A DNA stretch of 64,000 nucleotides from the NCBI GenBank assembly GCA_900291925.1, contig UWYS01000010.1, positions 772,901 to 836,900 on the forward strand, written 5' to 3'. This document shows positions 21,442 to 32,165 of this stretch, one piece after another. A model generated the notes under the pieces. That model was not told the DNA's origin and ran no database searches. It worked only from the letters and a program-made list of their open reading frames with translations. The stretch comes from Thecaphora thlaspeos (taxonomy: Eukaryota > Basidiomycota > Ustilaginomycetes > Urocystidales > Glomosporiaceae). Each line of letters begins with the position of its first letter. Position 1 is the first letter of the stretch. The translations under genes were made by a program, and so were the position numbers.

Positions 21442-21630
21442 AGATAACATGACCCAGGCTGGAGTGGGTGAGAAACCAGAAGACGATGTGACTGGTGAAC
21501 GTAAGAGAGAGCAAGAGAGAGGGCATGACACGACCTCAGCGCATATGTGATACTTAGTATGTCGGCGAGGACTGGTCAAACGGGCAGAGTATCCAGCTCA
21601 TACTTCCAAGGCCGAACAGGCTGAGAGAAA

Positions 21631-22653
21631 CTACGAAAATGTGATTGCTGAACCAAAGAGAGGGAGCGAGATACGCATTGTGACTCGGTGAGATACAAAA
21701 GAACGAAGGTGTACAAAGAGAGGCGGTGCAGTGAACAAAGAGGATGGAGAGGTACAGGACCGACCAGCGGTCCCAGAGTGAAAGACCGAGCGATAGAGTG
21801 AGACTGCGTGGCGAGAGCAAATACAATGAGAAAAAGTGAGGTGCTCGAGTGTGATGGGAAATGGAGGAGGGCGGCGGCAAAGGAACGACCATCTCTCGTC
21901 GCCGCTCGACAGGTACCTACAGAGTTTTCGTTTCTTCGACATTCCGTAAGGCCTGAAAAACGTACCAATGTCTTTCCTAGGCTTTCCAAGAATACCGAGC
22001 CACCTTCTAGCATTGGCCAGCATCTCTATGGAGACCTTGTACGCGACAGGAGACCGTTTCCTGACCTCTTCGGCGATCTTGTCTGACTCGCTGGTCAGCC
22101 TGTTCACCAGCATTTGAAGTTCGCTCGCAGTTTTCCACGATTCTTGCTGAGCTTCAACCGACAAATCAGAGCGTTCAAGTATCTTGGCGAGCCTGGAGAG
22201 TTCGTTCTGGATCCACCCTAAGCTCTCGATCCGATTGATGACGTTGTATTTGTAGGTTGTTCCGTCAGTGAGTTTGACATTTACTGGATTGTTGAGCGCG
22301 GCCTTGTAATCCTTGAGCGACATGCGTATGTCTCCGTTAGTGAAGCGCTCGATATAGCTGTTGACTCGCCATGCTCTGGCTGCCTCCTTGTGGTCGGTAA
22401 AGAAATAGGCTGCTCAAGAGTATGTGTCACGGAGCTTGCCCCAAGAGCCAGAAGGACCTCTTTCGAAGGTATTGTCAGGTACCTGACCACCTCGCCCGAA
22501 GACCGACGACCACGCTTCGTCGGCCTTTGAGGCAGCAGATCTCAAGGTGCCGATGAAAGGACGTGCGGTTGTCAGCGTTGAGGTGGAGACGAGTACAAGG
22601 GTGATGAGGACAATGATGTAGCGCGCCAATACGCCAGAGGGAGCCAGCTTCAT
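21631..22653 (-). pseudogene. Secreted helical protein gene broken by an in-frame TGA
   Basis: Starts at the ATG opening MKLAPSGVLARY, followed by a strong hydrophobic signal-peptide core. The frame runs 79 codons to a TGA at 22416-22414. The same frame then continues without shift through AAYFFTDHKEAARAW into a long charged helical region (NRIESLGWIQNELSRLAKIL and onward). Because both sides share a frame, this is either a nonsense change (CGA to TGA is a single C-to-T step) or an unrecognised short intron: GTCCTT to GAGCAG would be 48 nt and phase-consistent but has a poor donor. The 3' end is uncertain. A GTACGT donor near RKDIG could start an intron, so residues beyond that point may not be coding. 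Function unknown. Confidence 0.5.
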
Positions 22654-23207
22654 TATGCGCGCAGAAGGGTGCAAGGAGATACCAAGGTCGAGTAGAGGTC
22701 TTGAAAAGAGAGTGAGATCTGATCCAAGAGCTGGCCAGCTGTAGGGATGTAGGAATGCGAGAGGTTATGCGAGAGGTTAAGTGTATCTGGTAGTCGACGA
22801 GCGATGAGATGGGAAAGGGAGCTGAAGGGACGGGACAAGCTGGCCGGTTGGGGCCTTCTTTATCTTTTCCGACTAGAACAGAGCTCAGGGGGTGTCATAG
22901 TCATCTCTTTGTGATGGAGAGGGTCAAATCGAAACAACATCGTGCCAAGGCCTTGACGTTAGGAGCGAAAGGGATCTGATGAGGGGGAACGTGAGGGCAG
23001 CATCGGGGCAAACGCTACATTCAGCGTAACAAAAGAGCAAAAAGGGCGGTGGGGTGACGTGGGTGGGGAACCGGCCAGCTTCTCTCTCACTTTTGTCGCT
23101 ACGCCCTGAAAGGCTGGACCGATGGAGTCATCGTGCTACGGCGCTGACGTCGGAGCAGCGCGGTCGGGCCGGTCCGTCTTATGCTTTGCGTTCTTCGCTC
23201 TAACCGA
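22654..23207. promoter_or_regulatory. Upstream region of the helical secreted-protein gene
   Basis: No gene is seen. The region should hold the promoter of the minus-strand gene that starts at 22653. Confidence 0.3.
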
Positions 23208-23482
23208 CAACCAGAGAAGCATAGACATGAAATCGCGGCAGAAGGCAGGAAGGTCTCTGAGCTCGAGGAGGCTTCCGACCCGCCAGAACGGGACGGACCA
23301 GCGCAGACAAGTGCGGCAAGGGAGGGACACAGGTTGAGCAGAAGACAAGAGGCGGTCTCGGCCGCAGAGGGAGAAGGAGAGGGAGGAGAGGGAGGAGAGA
23401 CGCCGTGAGGCGGGCGAGCTACGTGGCAAGGTGGGTGGCCGGCAGCACCCAGACGCCCACGCCGCGTCGCCACGTAACGTAG
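23208..23482 (-). repeat. Interspersed repeat R1, copy b (with internal insertion)
   Basis: Minus-orientation R1. Both ends match the other copies (ACGTTACGTGGCGACGCGGC at the 23482 side; GCGGCAGAAGGC near 23233). The middle carries about 75 extra bases that include a GGAGAGGGAGGAGAG run. The left end is degraded. Confidence 0.65.
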
Positions 23483-24369
23483 TGATTCGAACGAGGGCAT
23501 TCGGAGCCTCTGGACGGTAGTGACTGGGCAAGAATTCTCGCACCTGCCGCAGACTGAGAGGTGATGAAATGGATACTGCCCCTTCTCAGCGACGTGACGA
23601 ATGGAGGAGAGGGGGTTGCCAGGCCTCACGCCCCAGTTGACTACTCTCGGACTGCAGACGGATCGAAGGTGGGTTGAAACGGCAACGATACCGGCTGACC
23701 CACTTGGAGGTGGGCGCCGTCGAGTCCCACCCTCCGACACACAAAAGCAGCAGAAATGCGTAGTGTTGGCGTAAAAAGGCGGATGGTCTGGAGGATGGGG
23801 TGAAGCGAGGCTGACCGCAGCGCGGCGGTCTGGGCAGGCACGGTGGCGTTCACAAATTACAGTAGCTGAAACGGCGCCAGGGCGATAGTCGGGGGGTTCG
23901 GAAGGCAAGCCCAACGGGCGAGAGAGAGCTTGGCAGAGAACGACACCAAGGGTGCGGTAGCGAACAGCGTCGCCGGCTGCTTGGCGCCACCGGCGCGCGA
24001 ACAAGAGGAAAGCCTGGTCAGCGACTCGGGCCACGGCGCGCCACTGGTGCCGACCGATAGAGAGAAAGACATGGACAGCGGCGCAGGCGGCATGCCAGAG
24101 GCAACCGGGGAAGAACGAGGCCGAGAAAGGGTTGTCCTGATGGACTCCCGGTGCCACAAAGGGCAGGGTAGCTCAGAGAGCCGGTCCTCCTGGATGCCGC
24201 GCGGGGTGGTGGCGAGCGCCCGCGCCGGCGAGGAAGCTTCTAAGCCGACGCAGACCCTTGCTGGAAGTTTACGGACTCAGCAATGAGGCGGCAAGGGCAC
24301 TGGTACTTGGGCCTCGGCCCGCCGCATTTAGCGCAGATGTGCGGGTAGGCGCAGGCTTGGCGTCGCGGG
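23483..24369. other. Intergenic, no gene seen
   Basis: Several overlapping open frames on both strands, none with a domain, signal peptide or paralogue. Composition is GC-rich and resembles repeat-derived DNA. Confidence 0.3.
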
Positions 24370-24572
24370 GCTATGGCGAGGAAATCAGGAGGGAGAAATA
24401 CCGCAGCGCAGAGGACAACAGCGAGCAAGAGAGCAGCGATGGAGGGAAGGAGGAGACAGCTGGCGCAAGGACGGCCGAGCTGGCAGCCCATGTGCCAACT
24501 GCCAGCAGAGCTACCGGCACGACAGACTTACGACCCACACGGCCTTCTCGGCCGTGCTTCAGCAGAATGTCG
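24370..24572 (+). repeat. Interspersed repeat R2, 3' part
   Basis: Shares with 38130-38335, 29880-30090 and 43840-44025 the signature CCAACTGCCAGCAG, a short spacer, then ACGACCCACACGGCCTTCTC and GGCCG. The 5' half of the unit is missing or unrecognisable here. Confidence 0.6.
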
Positions 24573-25563
24573 AGTAGCTCGGAATTATCAGGAGTCTCGG
24601 TCGGTCCTGGCGACAATATCTGGGATTGTGATCTCACTCTGTCTCCGATTCGGCGTTCTGGACCCGCTCGGGAATCAACACCATGCAGCTCGTCAGCCCA
24701 CTTTCTGCCAGCCTGGATCCTGGCCCTTTTTTTTGTTCCACATCAGTCGATTCGCTTCCTGAGCTCTTGAGCTTTGCTTTTTTGCTCATCAGCTCTAATC
24801 GTTACGATGCTACTTGTCGATCCTGCCATGTCTTGATCTTGGAGGCAGCAGCCCTGGCCTGCTCGACGAGCTACGCGTGGCGACGTAGTCACTTCGAGAC
24901 GGAAATGACTCGGGAGGGGAGGGGAGATGGCCGGCAAGAACACAAAGCCTGCCAGCACATGTTCGCATGAGAAAAAGGGACGGCATTTCACCACACTGGC
25001 ACCCGACTCGGACCGACACGGCGGTGAGCCAGACAACATTTCGAGCAACTCCGGTCCGAGTCGGTCCTTAGAATTAGGGGAGGCCGGATCAGACCACGGT
25101 GCTCGAACGACCGCCACCGTGGGAACCAGTGTCCCTCGGCTTCTTCCAGAGTTTCGTCGTCGGCCTTCCCAGGATTCGGTCCGGGCCTCATTGAGGAAGA
25201 AGGCAAAGACAAAGAGGAGACGTGGGACACTCTCGCCCTGCTCAACTTTGCGAGTGGGACCTCTAACTCGGGGCACAAACTTATCGGTGAGCTCCGTCTT
25301 GCGCGCGCGAGAGCTTTGAGCTTGAGTACTTAGGCAACTGAGCCAGGATAGCGAAAGGCCTCAAAGTGGTCGAGGACTTCTGTCTGTAAGATGCGACGCC
25401 GAACCGATTTCTTCTACGCCCATCAGTCCATCACCCCTCGCCCTTCTGTCTCGCTGACCTCTCCTAACCGTCGTCTTCTCTCAATTCTCTCTAGCCAGCC
25501 TCGCTCCACCTCTCCTTCTACCATCCACCATTTCTTCCAAAGAAGCAGCCTTTCCGACACAAG
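24573..25563. other. Intergenic and promoter of the nucleoside-hydrolase-like gene
   Basis: No gene is seen. The last 150 bp before 25564 are CT-rich (CTTCTCTCAATTCTCTCTAG and similar), a pattern common just upstream of fungal start codons. Confidence 0.35.
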
Positions 25564-27033
25564 ATGAAGATACCCTTCTTTCTCCCCATTTACCTGCTGT
25601 CTAGCGTCTTGACGCTTCTAGCCGCAGGCCAGAACCCGAAAGCTGCCCTCGTCTACACCGACGTCAAGATCGACGACCTCCTCGCCCTGCATGTCCTTCG
25701 CTCCATTCACAGGTACGACTCCATCGTGATTGTAATCACCGGGGTGGAGGACATTGTTACGGCTCATCGCGTCATCAGCACCTTCCTCTCCAACACGCCG
25801 GTCAAGCCAGGCGTCAAGCAGCCCGAAGTTGAGGTGTTGTACGGTCAGACTCCATTCGCTGAGCCCGCTCCGCATGAAGCTAACTGGAAGAAGATCGGGG
25901 CCCTGTTCAGCGTAGAAGACGCGAGGCAATACGATATACAAAGCCTTGAGGCCTCCCTGCAGGGCAGAACTGTCGACATCTTCCAAATCGCTCCCGTTAC
26001 GCGCCCCGACTCAGCCATCCTCCTCGACCAACCTCACAGCTTCTACATCTCTCTCTATCATGCCACTCTTGGATACAACACTCGAGGGTACGACGTGCAG
26101 GGTCGATTCTTAGGCGAACAAGAGCAGGCCGAATTCGCCACCAGTCTGGAAGCACGTCTCGCTCATAGCAACCCTGAGGGTTCGAAATTACGATACGTGG
26201 TTGCGACCGATGCGTCCGCCTCGACCTGGCAAGGAACGGACGGAGGCACACAGCTAATGAAGGATCTCGAGGCGCACATTCCACCGCAGTTTCTCAACTT
26301 TGCGCTGTGGGACCCCTTTCCGCAGAGACAATTCGAAGCGGTGGCGAGATACATGGAACATTTCGGTGATGTACGTGCCGAGGAGGTGAGGGCCGTTCCA
26401 GCCCTTTGGAGAAAAGCTTTCAACGACCAGGACTTGCAGAGCACTCTTATCAACGAAGGCTACGCGGCGGACAGACCGATGGACGCTATCCAATACTCTC
26501 GATCTCACTACGACAACAAGGACGATCTTGCTTGGCGGCTTCGGGAGCAGTATCTGAAACGCTCTCAAGACATCGTCCTCCCTTTCCTCAGAGCCCACAT
26601 ACAATACACCTTCGAAGGCGAAGGAGGCAGCGCATCTCAGGAAGAGACGTCTATCAGTCGGCTTATCGTGCGCTTCGAGAAGGGCATCGTGCCGATGTTT
26701 GGCGAGAACACGGAGATAGAGGCGTACGACGCCAACCACATCCTCGCCGTCCTTCACGCCATAGACAACCACAGTCTGCGTAGATTTGAACTGGAGTCCA
26801 TTCACGACGAAACGTCTGGGAGAGTGCGAGCCGCGCAAATCAAGGAGGTCCAAATCGGCGGACACGGATACAAGATTACGCCCCGTGAAAAGGGATGGGC
26901 GCAAGGGAAGTTGCCGCAGTTGTTTGGATCGGTCACAGACATAACCAGCTCGTCTATGAGCCATTTCCATCTCAAGAGGAGGTCATGGAGATGGCAGTCC
27001 ATCGGCTCGAAGTGGTACGGTGGAAGCAGGTAA
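25564..27033 (+). CDS. Secreted nucleoside-hydrolase-like protein
   Basis: A single-exon frame of 489 residues starting MKIPFFLPIYLLSSVLTLLA, a clear signal peptide. Right after it comes ALVYTDVKIDDLLAL, which keeps the TDxxxDD pattern (D33, D37, D38) of the Ca2+- and ribose-binding N-terminus of inosine/uridine-preferring nucleoside hydrolases. Late in the protein, EAYDANHILAVLHAI (about residues 386-400) resembles the family's HD-x-LAVA segment. Known family members cleave the N-glycosidic bond of ribonucleosides. An extracellular form could scavenge host nucleosides or act as an effector (inference). The protein is longer than usual (about 310-370) and the resemblance is weak, so catalysis is uncertain. 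The stop overlaps a GTAACA donor-like site, so a further C-terminal exon is possible. Confidence 0.55.
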   Translation: MKIPFFLPIYLLSSVLTLLAAGQNPKAALVYTDVKIDDLLALHVLRSIHRYDSIVIVITGVEDIVTAHRVISTFLSNTPVKPGVKQPEVEVLYGQTPFAEPAPHEANWKKIGALFSVEDARQYDIQSLEASLQGRTVDIFQIAPVTRPDSAILLDQPHSFYISLYHATLGYNTRGYDVQGRFLGEQEQAEFATSLEARLAHSNPEGSKLRYVVATDASASTWQGTDGGTQLMKDLEAHIPPQFLNFALWDPFPQRQFEAVARYMEHFGDVRAEEVRAVPALWRKAFNDQDLQSTLINEGYAADRPMDAIQYSRSHYDNKDDLAWRLREQYLKRSQDIVLPFLRAHIQYTFEGEGGSASQEETSISRLIVRFEKGIVPMFGENTEIEAYDANHILAVLHAIDNHSLRRFELESIHDETSGRVRAAQIKEVQIGGHGYKITPREKGWAQGKLPQLFGSVTDITSSSMSHFHLKRRSWRWQSIGSKWYGGSR

Positions 27034-27610
27034 CAAGTCCAACGGGCGAGGTTGGCCGTTGACTCTACCGGTCGCACGCTCCAAGCTGCTAGTTCCCCTT
27101 TGTCCTCCCACTCTCTTTGCCATCGGTTCCGTCTCCCATCACAGCTTTCGCTCCAACGATCATCTCTTTTCGATTCGTTCGCTCGAGCTCCACTCCGTTA
27201 TATTGATCCTTTGTGCCATCTGTCTCGTCTCATCAACACAGGCGGCTCCCTTGACCTCGAATTCACACTCATCCTTCACTGGCGCTTGGTGTGCCGTTGA
27301 ACGTGGACGTCGCTTTAAAATCACCGTTCTTTAGATCGGGTTCGAGCGCCTCTACACCAATGGCAAGATACCGTCAACTGGGCCAGTGTAGGTGAGCGCA
27401 TGCATCCCCGTACGAGAACGGCACCAATGTGCTCGTCATCCTTGCTTCACTGGGCGTTGACGGGCTATTTTTCAGAGTCTCGCCCTCGTTTACGGCCGCG
27501 ATACTTCCAAGCCAGATGCAGCCGCTTCTCATCGTCGCTCTGAGCTCTCCCAGCAGGAGTCTTCGTGGACATGTACAGAAGATGGCTTTGAGTGAAAGCA
27601 GGAAACTAAA
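27034..27610. other. Intergenic, 3' flank of the nucleoside-hydrolase-like gene
   Basis: No gene seen. Short open frames only. Confidence 0.3.
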
Positions 27611-27700
27611 ATCCCGGCTCCGACCAACCACACAACGAGAGACATAGCATAGGATTGTGGCAAGATGGGTGGCCCACGCCGCGTCGCCACATGACGCATA
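27611..27700 (-). repeat. Interspersed repeat R1, internally deleted copy c
   Basis: Both ends of R1 are kept (ATCCCGGCTCCGACCAACCA and CCGCGTCGCCAC), but about 110 bp of the middle is missing, with the join at a GGCAAG-like sequence. Confidence 0.7.
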
Positions 27701-27825
27701 GGTATCAGCGCTTTGCGCCAAACGGTACTTGGCTTTTTCGTTGGAGGAGGCGCTGATTGGAGAAGTGATACTGGTAAAAAGTGTGTGAAAAGGAGAGGGA
27801 CGAGCTTGCGAGGCGAGGTGAGCAG

Positions 27826-28150
27826 AGCGAGACGAACATATGACTTGCCAGAGCCGCTAAGTGGACACTGCGAGGTCTCAGTCGAGGCCGCAAGGGCCGG
27901 CCGGTCGAGCGCGGGATGAGAGCAAGGCGAGAGAAGGGGCCAGGGCGCGAGAGAATGTAGAACAAAGTGATTACACGCAGGGAGCGAAAGGAAACATGGT
28001 GGGGGCAAAACCAGTGGATGGAAAACGGAAGGGTGACGGCGACGGATGAGAGAAGTGATGGTGGGGTCGCCAGCGAGGTGAGGTGCCAGTGAGGTGAGGT
28101 GCCAGCTCATACTTTGGATCGGGAGCATCCCACGCACGTGCCCCAGCATC
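27826..28150 (+). repeat. Repeat R4, copy a
   Basis: Shares with 31826-32165 an ordered set of similar blocks: GACGAACATATGA at the start, a CGCGAGAGAATGTAGAA-like block, and AGGTGCCAGCTCATAC followed by a CCCACGCACGTGCCC-like end. The middle differs. This copy lies 3' of six-cysteine gene A; the other lies upstream of gene B. Confidence 0.5.
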
Positions 28151-28345
28151 AGGAAGAACGAGACTGATCGATAGAGAAGGGGGAAGTCGGTGGAGAAGCT
28201 CGAAAGAAGAGACGGACTAGCGCGACATTATGAAGGTTGCCTGGGGCCCGAACACGCCGCCGGCAGCACAGCTTCGAGCCTCGGCAGTGACATCCGGGGC
28301 CACGGTTCGAGCGTTCCTCCAGACGGGGATCGATGGGCCGAATCC

Positions 28346-29108
28346 TCACGGAACCTTGATCGGGGGACAATCGATGTACTTGTTCGCTTTGTTTTTGGCC
28401 CCGGTGTCCTTTGGGAGATCCTTGAGCTCGCAGGTGCTCTGAGGGTTCGTAACGAGGTTGAGGTAGACATCGTCGGTCTGATCGTCAGGGGCAAAGGTGA
28501 CGTTTCCGATTCCTATGATGTGATTGCAGAAGTAGCTTGAGGAGATACAGGGCAGGCGGTTAGAAGTAGCTGTCAGCATACTGACGACGTCGCCGACAGC
28601 GCCACTCGACACAAGTACGCGTAAGAACACTGGCAACGCCATCCAGGTTGGACGCCTTGGGAGACGTTAGGGCGAGTCGCGACGCAATGACTACTCACCT
28701 CTTACTGGTTTCCAACCAGCCTCCCCAAAGATCAAACCTTATGCCCGGAAACCAGCCATCAATCTTCGGTACGGGGTTCACCGTCTCATAGTAGCACATG
28801 CAGGCAGCCTTGCTGTTGACGTTGGGGAAAGGCGGCTTGCACATCGACTTGGCCTGCTCCAACATCTCCTCCTTCCTTCTCTGTTATTGGAGCAAGAGGC
28901 AAAACGCCCACTCGGCCTTATCAGCATACAGCTCATCTCATCTGACCGAAAAGATTTCGGGCGACCGCTTCGGAGACAGTCTTGAAAGAGGGCGGCTCCT
29001 CACATCTTCGGTACTGCCCTTAAGCCAGTAATCGAAACCCTTCTGCTCGCCGGCGGCAACAGCAATGGCTGAGGCAAGGTAGATGGTGAGAACCAGAATT
29101 GTTTTCAT
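28346..29108 (-). CDS. Six-cysteine small secreted protein, paralogue A
   Basis: Three exons: 29108-29004, 28880-28699, 28535-28346, giving about 158 residues. Exon 1 encodes a signal peptide starting MKTILVLTIYLASAIAVAAG. The other two carry six cysteines in the order C, CxC, C, C, C (SMC, ACMCYY, YFC, STC, IDC), suggesting three disulfides in an extracellular protein. Donors are GTGAGG and GTGAGT. Exon 1 ends in phase 0 and exon 2 in phase 2, as in paralogues B (30239-31026) and C (56781-57499). Exon 3 is 190 nt in both A and B. The C-terminal block GAKNKANKYIDCP is nearly the same in B. A TATAAA box lies at 29271-29266 on this strand, 158 bp from the ATG. No known domain. Candidate effector. 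Confidence 0.75.
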
Positions 29109-29197
29109 GCCTGGTGAACAATGCAACGTGTGTTTGGGCGAGAGTGTTTGAAGGGCGGCGACGGGATGGTAGAGAGCTTCAGCCAAGGTGAAGACAG

Positions 29198-29342
29198 ATG
29201 GAGAGAAAGAAGGCGAGGTGCGTTGGAAGCAGAGGGAGGAGGAAAGTGGGGCGTCAACTCGATGCTTTATATCCCTTTGGCTGACCCCCCCCACCTTTTC
29301 GCTGTACTGGATCTTCCTCCGAGCGCCGAGGTGAGGTCCACC
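29198..29342 (-). promoter_or_regulatory. Promoter of six-cysteine paralogue A, near-identical to that of B
   Basis: A 145-bp segment differing at about 7 positions from 31107-31251 (about 95% identity by eye). It includes the TATAAA box at 29271-29266, a shared AAAGGTGGG segment just upstream of it and CT-rich runs on the coding strand. Confidence 0.7.
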
Positions 29343-29734
29343 GATGTCCGTTGCGGACTGGCGGCCCTTCCTAACCGATCTCGGACGACCCACTATAGGG
29401 AGCCAGAGGCAGTAGCCTGGACGGTCACGCGCATTTGCTGCCGGGCTGCCAAGTTCACCCGAGTCACAGTCTGCCGTGTGGGCGTCCGGATCATGGAATG
29501 CCTTTCCGTTCATACCGTGCCTTTCTCGAAGAAACGGTAATAGCAAGCAGCTCGCTGTGACGCACCTAGTGCAGTCCTTTTCGCACCCCGTTGCTTGCCC
29601 ACTCTTTGTGATGCGACTTTTCCGAGAAGACCCAAGATGGCCCTGAAATAGGACTTGTCAACCCGTCAGCCGCACACGCAGAGGGGTAGGTCACGACGGG
29701 AAACAACTAGTTGCCGACCCACCCGACAGTGGTG
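29343..29734. other. Intergenic upstream of paralogue A
   Basis: The first part remains partly similar to the region upstream of paralogue B (GATCTCGGACGACCCACTAT against GACCTCGGACGACGCACCAA), then the similarity fades. No gene. Confidence 0.35.
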
Positions 29735-30095
29735 GCTCGCGTGCTCCCAGCCTGGGCCGAGTGGGGCCTGGCTGGACGAGCGCCGCACGAAGAGCGAGGT
29801 GAAGCATGCTAGCAAAGACAGGAGCTGGCGAGGACATGGAGATAGAAAGGACGAAGCAATATCAGGAATAAGAGCAGAGATGGCGGCCAGAGCGAGAACG
29901 AAGCGGGGAGAGACAGAACTGCCACGGCGCTGGCGACGTCGGCGAGCAAGAGAGTAGTTAACAATGGGGAACGAGAGAGGGACAGCTGGCGAGTAGGCTG
30001 TCATGCGGGCGAACCCATTTGCCAGCTGCCAGCGGGACTACGCGGCTTGGCGGACTAACGACCCACCCGGCCTCTCAGCCATGAACTAGCATAGC
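29735..30095 (+). repeat. Interspersed repeat R2, near full-length copy
   Basis: Runs from GTGCTCCCAGCCTGGGCC through TGGACGAGCGCCGCACGAAG and CATGCTAGCAAAGACAGGAG to CCAGCTGCCAGCGGGACTAC and ACGACCCACCCGGCC. The same landmarks occur in order at 37990-38335 and 43690-44025. Non-coding; the interior is GA-rich. Confidence 0.65.
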
Positions 30096-30238
30096 TCCGA
30101 GGCATGACAAAGACGTCCGGAGTCACGGCTAGAGCGTCCATCTCGGCCGAATCGATTGGCCGTGAACCGCGAAGGGAACGGTCTTAACGGCGTTCGACTG
30201 CCAAGCCAGGCGACAAGCGAGCCTATCGAGCCAGCCCT

Positions 30239-31026
30239 TCACTTATCCTTCTTTCGGGGACAATCGATGTACTTGTTCGCTTTGTCTTTGGCTCCGGTGC
30301 CGACTTGGACGTCCTTGAGCACGCAGGTGCTTTCGGAGTTCGCATGGAGGCCGAGGTAGACGCTGTCGGTCTGATCATGAGCCCCAAAGGTGATGTTTCC
30401 GAACCCCATGATGAAAGCGCAGTGGTATCTGAATGGGGTGCAGGATAGGGAGCAAGGAGTTATTGTCAGCAAACTGACGACGTTTCTGACAGAGCGAGTC
30501 GACGAAAAGCTGCATAGGACCACTATGCAGCGTTGCTGCGGTCGTCGCCCATGATGATGGGAGACGCTCGGGGTCGTCGCGACGCGATGGCAACTCACAC
30601 CTTATCGTTCTCGAAAGGGCTCCCAGACTTAATCTCAAAATCTCCACCGACATACCAGGCATCGATGTGCGGCTCTGGATGAACGGTTCGATAGTAGCAC
30701 GCGCAGGCACCCTTCGTGTTGACGCTGGGGGCAGGGGCCTTGCACTTCTCAGCGGCATACTGGCGCACTACAAACGCCCTTTTCTGTTGTTCCGAGACCA
30801 AAAGGAATAGGCCCACTTGGCCCTATCAGCCCACGTCCCATCTCAGATGACGGAAAAGAATTCCAGGTACTCGCTTTGGAGGGAGTCTCGTGGAAGGCGA
30901 ACGGCTACTCACGGTCTCGTACATCTTTTTGATGTCACTGTGAATCGACTCGAGACTCTTGTGCTCAACGGCGGCAACAGCAAGAGCCGAGGCGAGGAAG
31001 ATAGTGAGAAGGAGAGTGATCTTCAT
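30239..31026 (-). CDS. Six-cysteine small secreted protein, paralogue B
   Basis: Three exons: 31026-30913, 30783-30599, 30428-30239, giving about 162 residues. The signal peptide begins MKITLLLTIFLASALAVAAV. Exon 2 aligns with A and C through the K/R-rich start and the EKC and ACACYY cysteines; exon 3 carries YHC, STC and IDC. Intron phases (0, then 2) match both paralogues. Donors are GTGAGT in both introns; acceptors read AACAACAG and CATTCAG. The C-terminal tail is Lys-rich (CPRKKDK). Residues between the cysteines differ widely from A, while promoter and intron ends are well conserved. TATAAA lies at 31180-31175, 149 bp from the ATG. Function unknown; probably secreted and disulfide-stabilised. 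Confidence 0.78.
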
Positions 31027-31106
31027 GCCTAACGAAGGATACGACTTGTGGATGAATAGATTGTATAGAGAGCGGCGATGAGAGCTAAGAAGGCAACTGG
31101 AGGTAG

Positions 31107-31251
31107 GTGGAGAGAAAGAAGGCGAGGTGCGTTGGAAGCAGAGGGAGGAGGAAAGTGGGGCGTCGAATCGATGCTTTATATCCCTTTGGCTGACCCTCCC
31201 ACCTTTTCGCTGTACCAGATCTTCCTCCGAGCGCCGAGATGAGGTCCACCG
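31107..31251 (-). promoter_or_regulatory. Promoter of six-cysteine paralogue B
   Basis: Counterpart of 29198-29342, with the TATAAA box at 31180-31175. The common block continues on both sides of the box without gaps, so the two genes are probably expressed under the same control. Confidence 0.7.
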
Positions 31252-31825
31252 GTGTCCCCTGAGACTTGATGCCCCTTTTCAGTCGACCTCGGACGACGCA
31301 CCAAGAAAGCAACAGCTGTAGCCAGGAAGGTCACGCCCACCTGCTGGCTTGAACTCAGCCGTGTGGGAGGGACGGGTGACTGTGTTCCTTTGTTTTTTGT
31401 TCTGTGATGAGGTGGGGCCGGCAGTTTCTCTCTTCTTACACCTCCCGCTTCTCGGCGTTTTTCCTTTGACCCACTCTCTTCCGTCTCTGTAATTCTGCTC
31501 GACCCTTCCTCGATAATATCACCGTCCCGAGCAGCTCGCCGTGACGCCCCTGGTCTAGATCTATTCGCATACTCCCGCCTTCCTATTCGTATTGGTGTGA
31601 CTGTCCCGTGAAAGAGCCCCGATACGGCCCTGAGCCATTACTACTGACGCCGAGTCTCCATTGTTCGATAGCTCGGTGCTTCAAGTGGCAGGTGACTTCA
31701 GGTGCCGTCCACGCGACCCATAGCGACGAGTCTCTCACGCCCAAGGCCAGATCCTTCCCTTTTCTGTTCCATCACAGCTTCATGCACCAACTCGAGCTAC
31801 GACGCTGGATATAGATACGGAAAGC
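31252..31825. other. Intergenic, no gene seen
   Basis: Upstream flank of paralogue B; CT-rich segments around 31420-31520. No gene or RNA was recognised. Confidence 0.35.
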
Positions 31826-32165
31826 AGAGGAAGACGAACATATGAGTTGCCGAAATCACAAAGGAGACCGCGCGAGCTTTCAGCCGAAGCCCAAAGACGC
31901 GCGAGAACGTAGAAGAGTGTAAGTACTTACAGGGAACGAGCAAGAACCTAGTTAGAGGGAGGGGATGAGGGGGTGAAAAAGGGAAAGAGGGACGGCGGCG
32001 ACGACGACGACGACGACGACGAGAAGTAAAGGTGGGAGAGTAGGCGAACTGGTGAATGAAGCCAGCAAGGGGCGTTCCAGCAAGGTGGAGTGTCAGCAAG
32101 GTAGGGTGCCAGCTCATACCTTCGAGCTGACACATCCTACGCCCATACCCAAGCGCCAGAATGTC
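31826..32165 (+). repeat. Repeat R4, copy b
   Basis: Similar to 27826-28150 at the ends (GACGAACATATGAGTTGCC; GGTGCCAGCTCATAC). It contains a GGCGACGACGACGAC run at about 31991-32022 not present in copy a. Confidence 0.5.
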
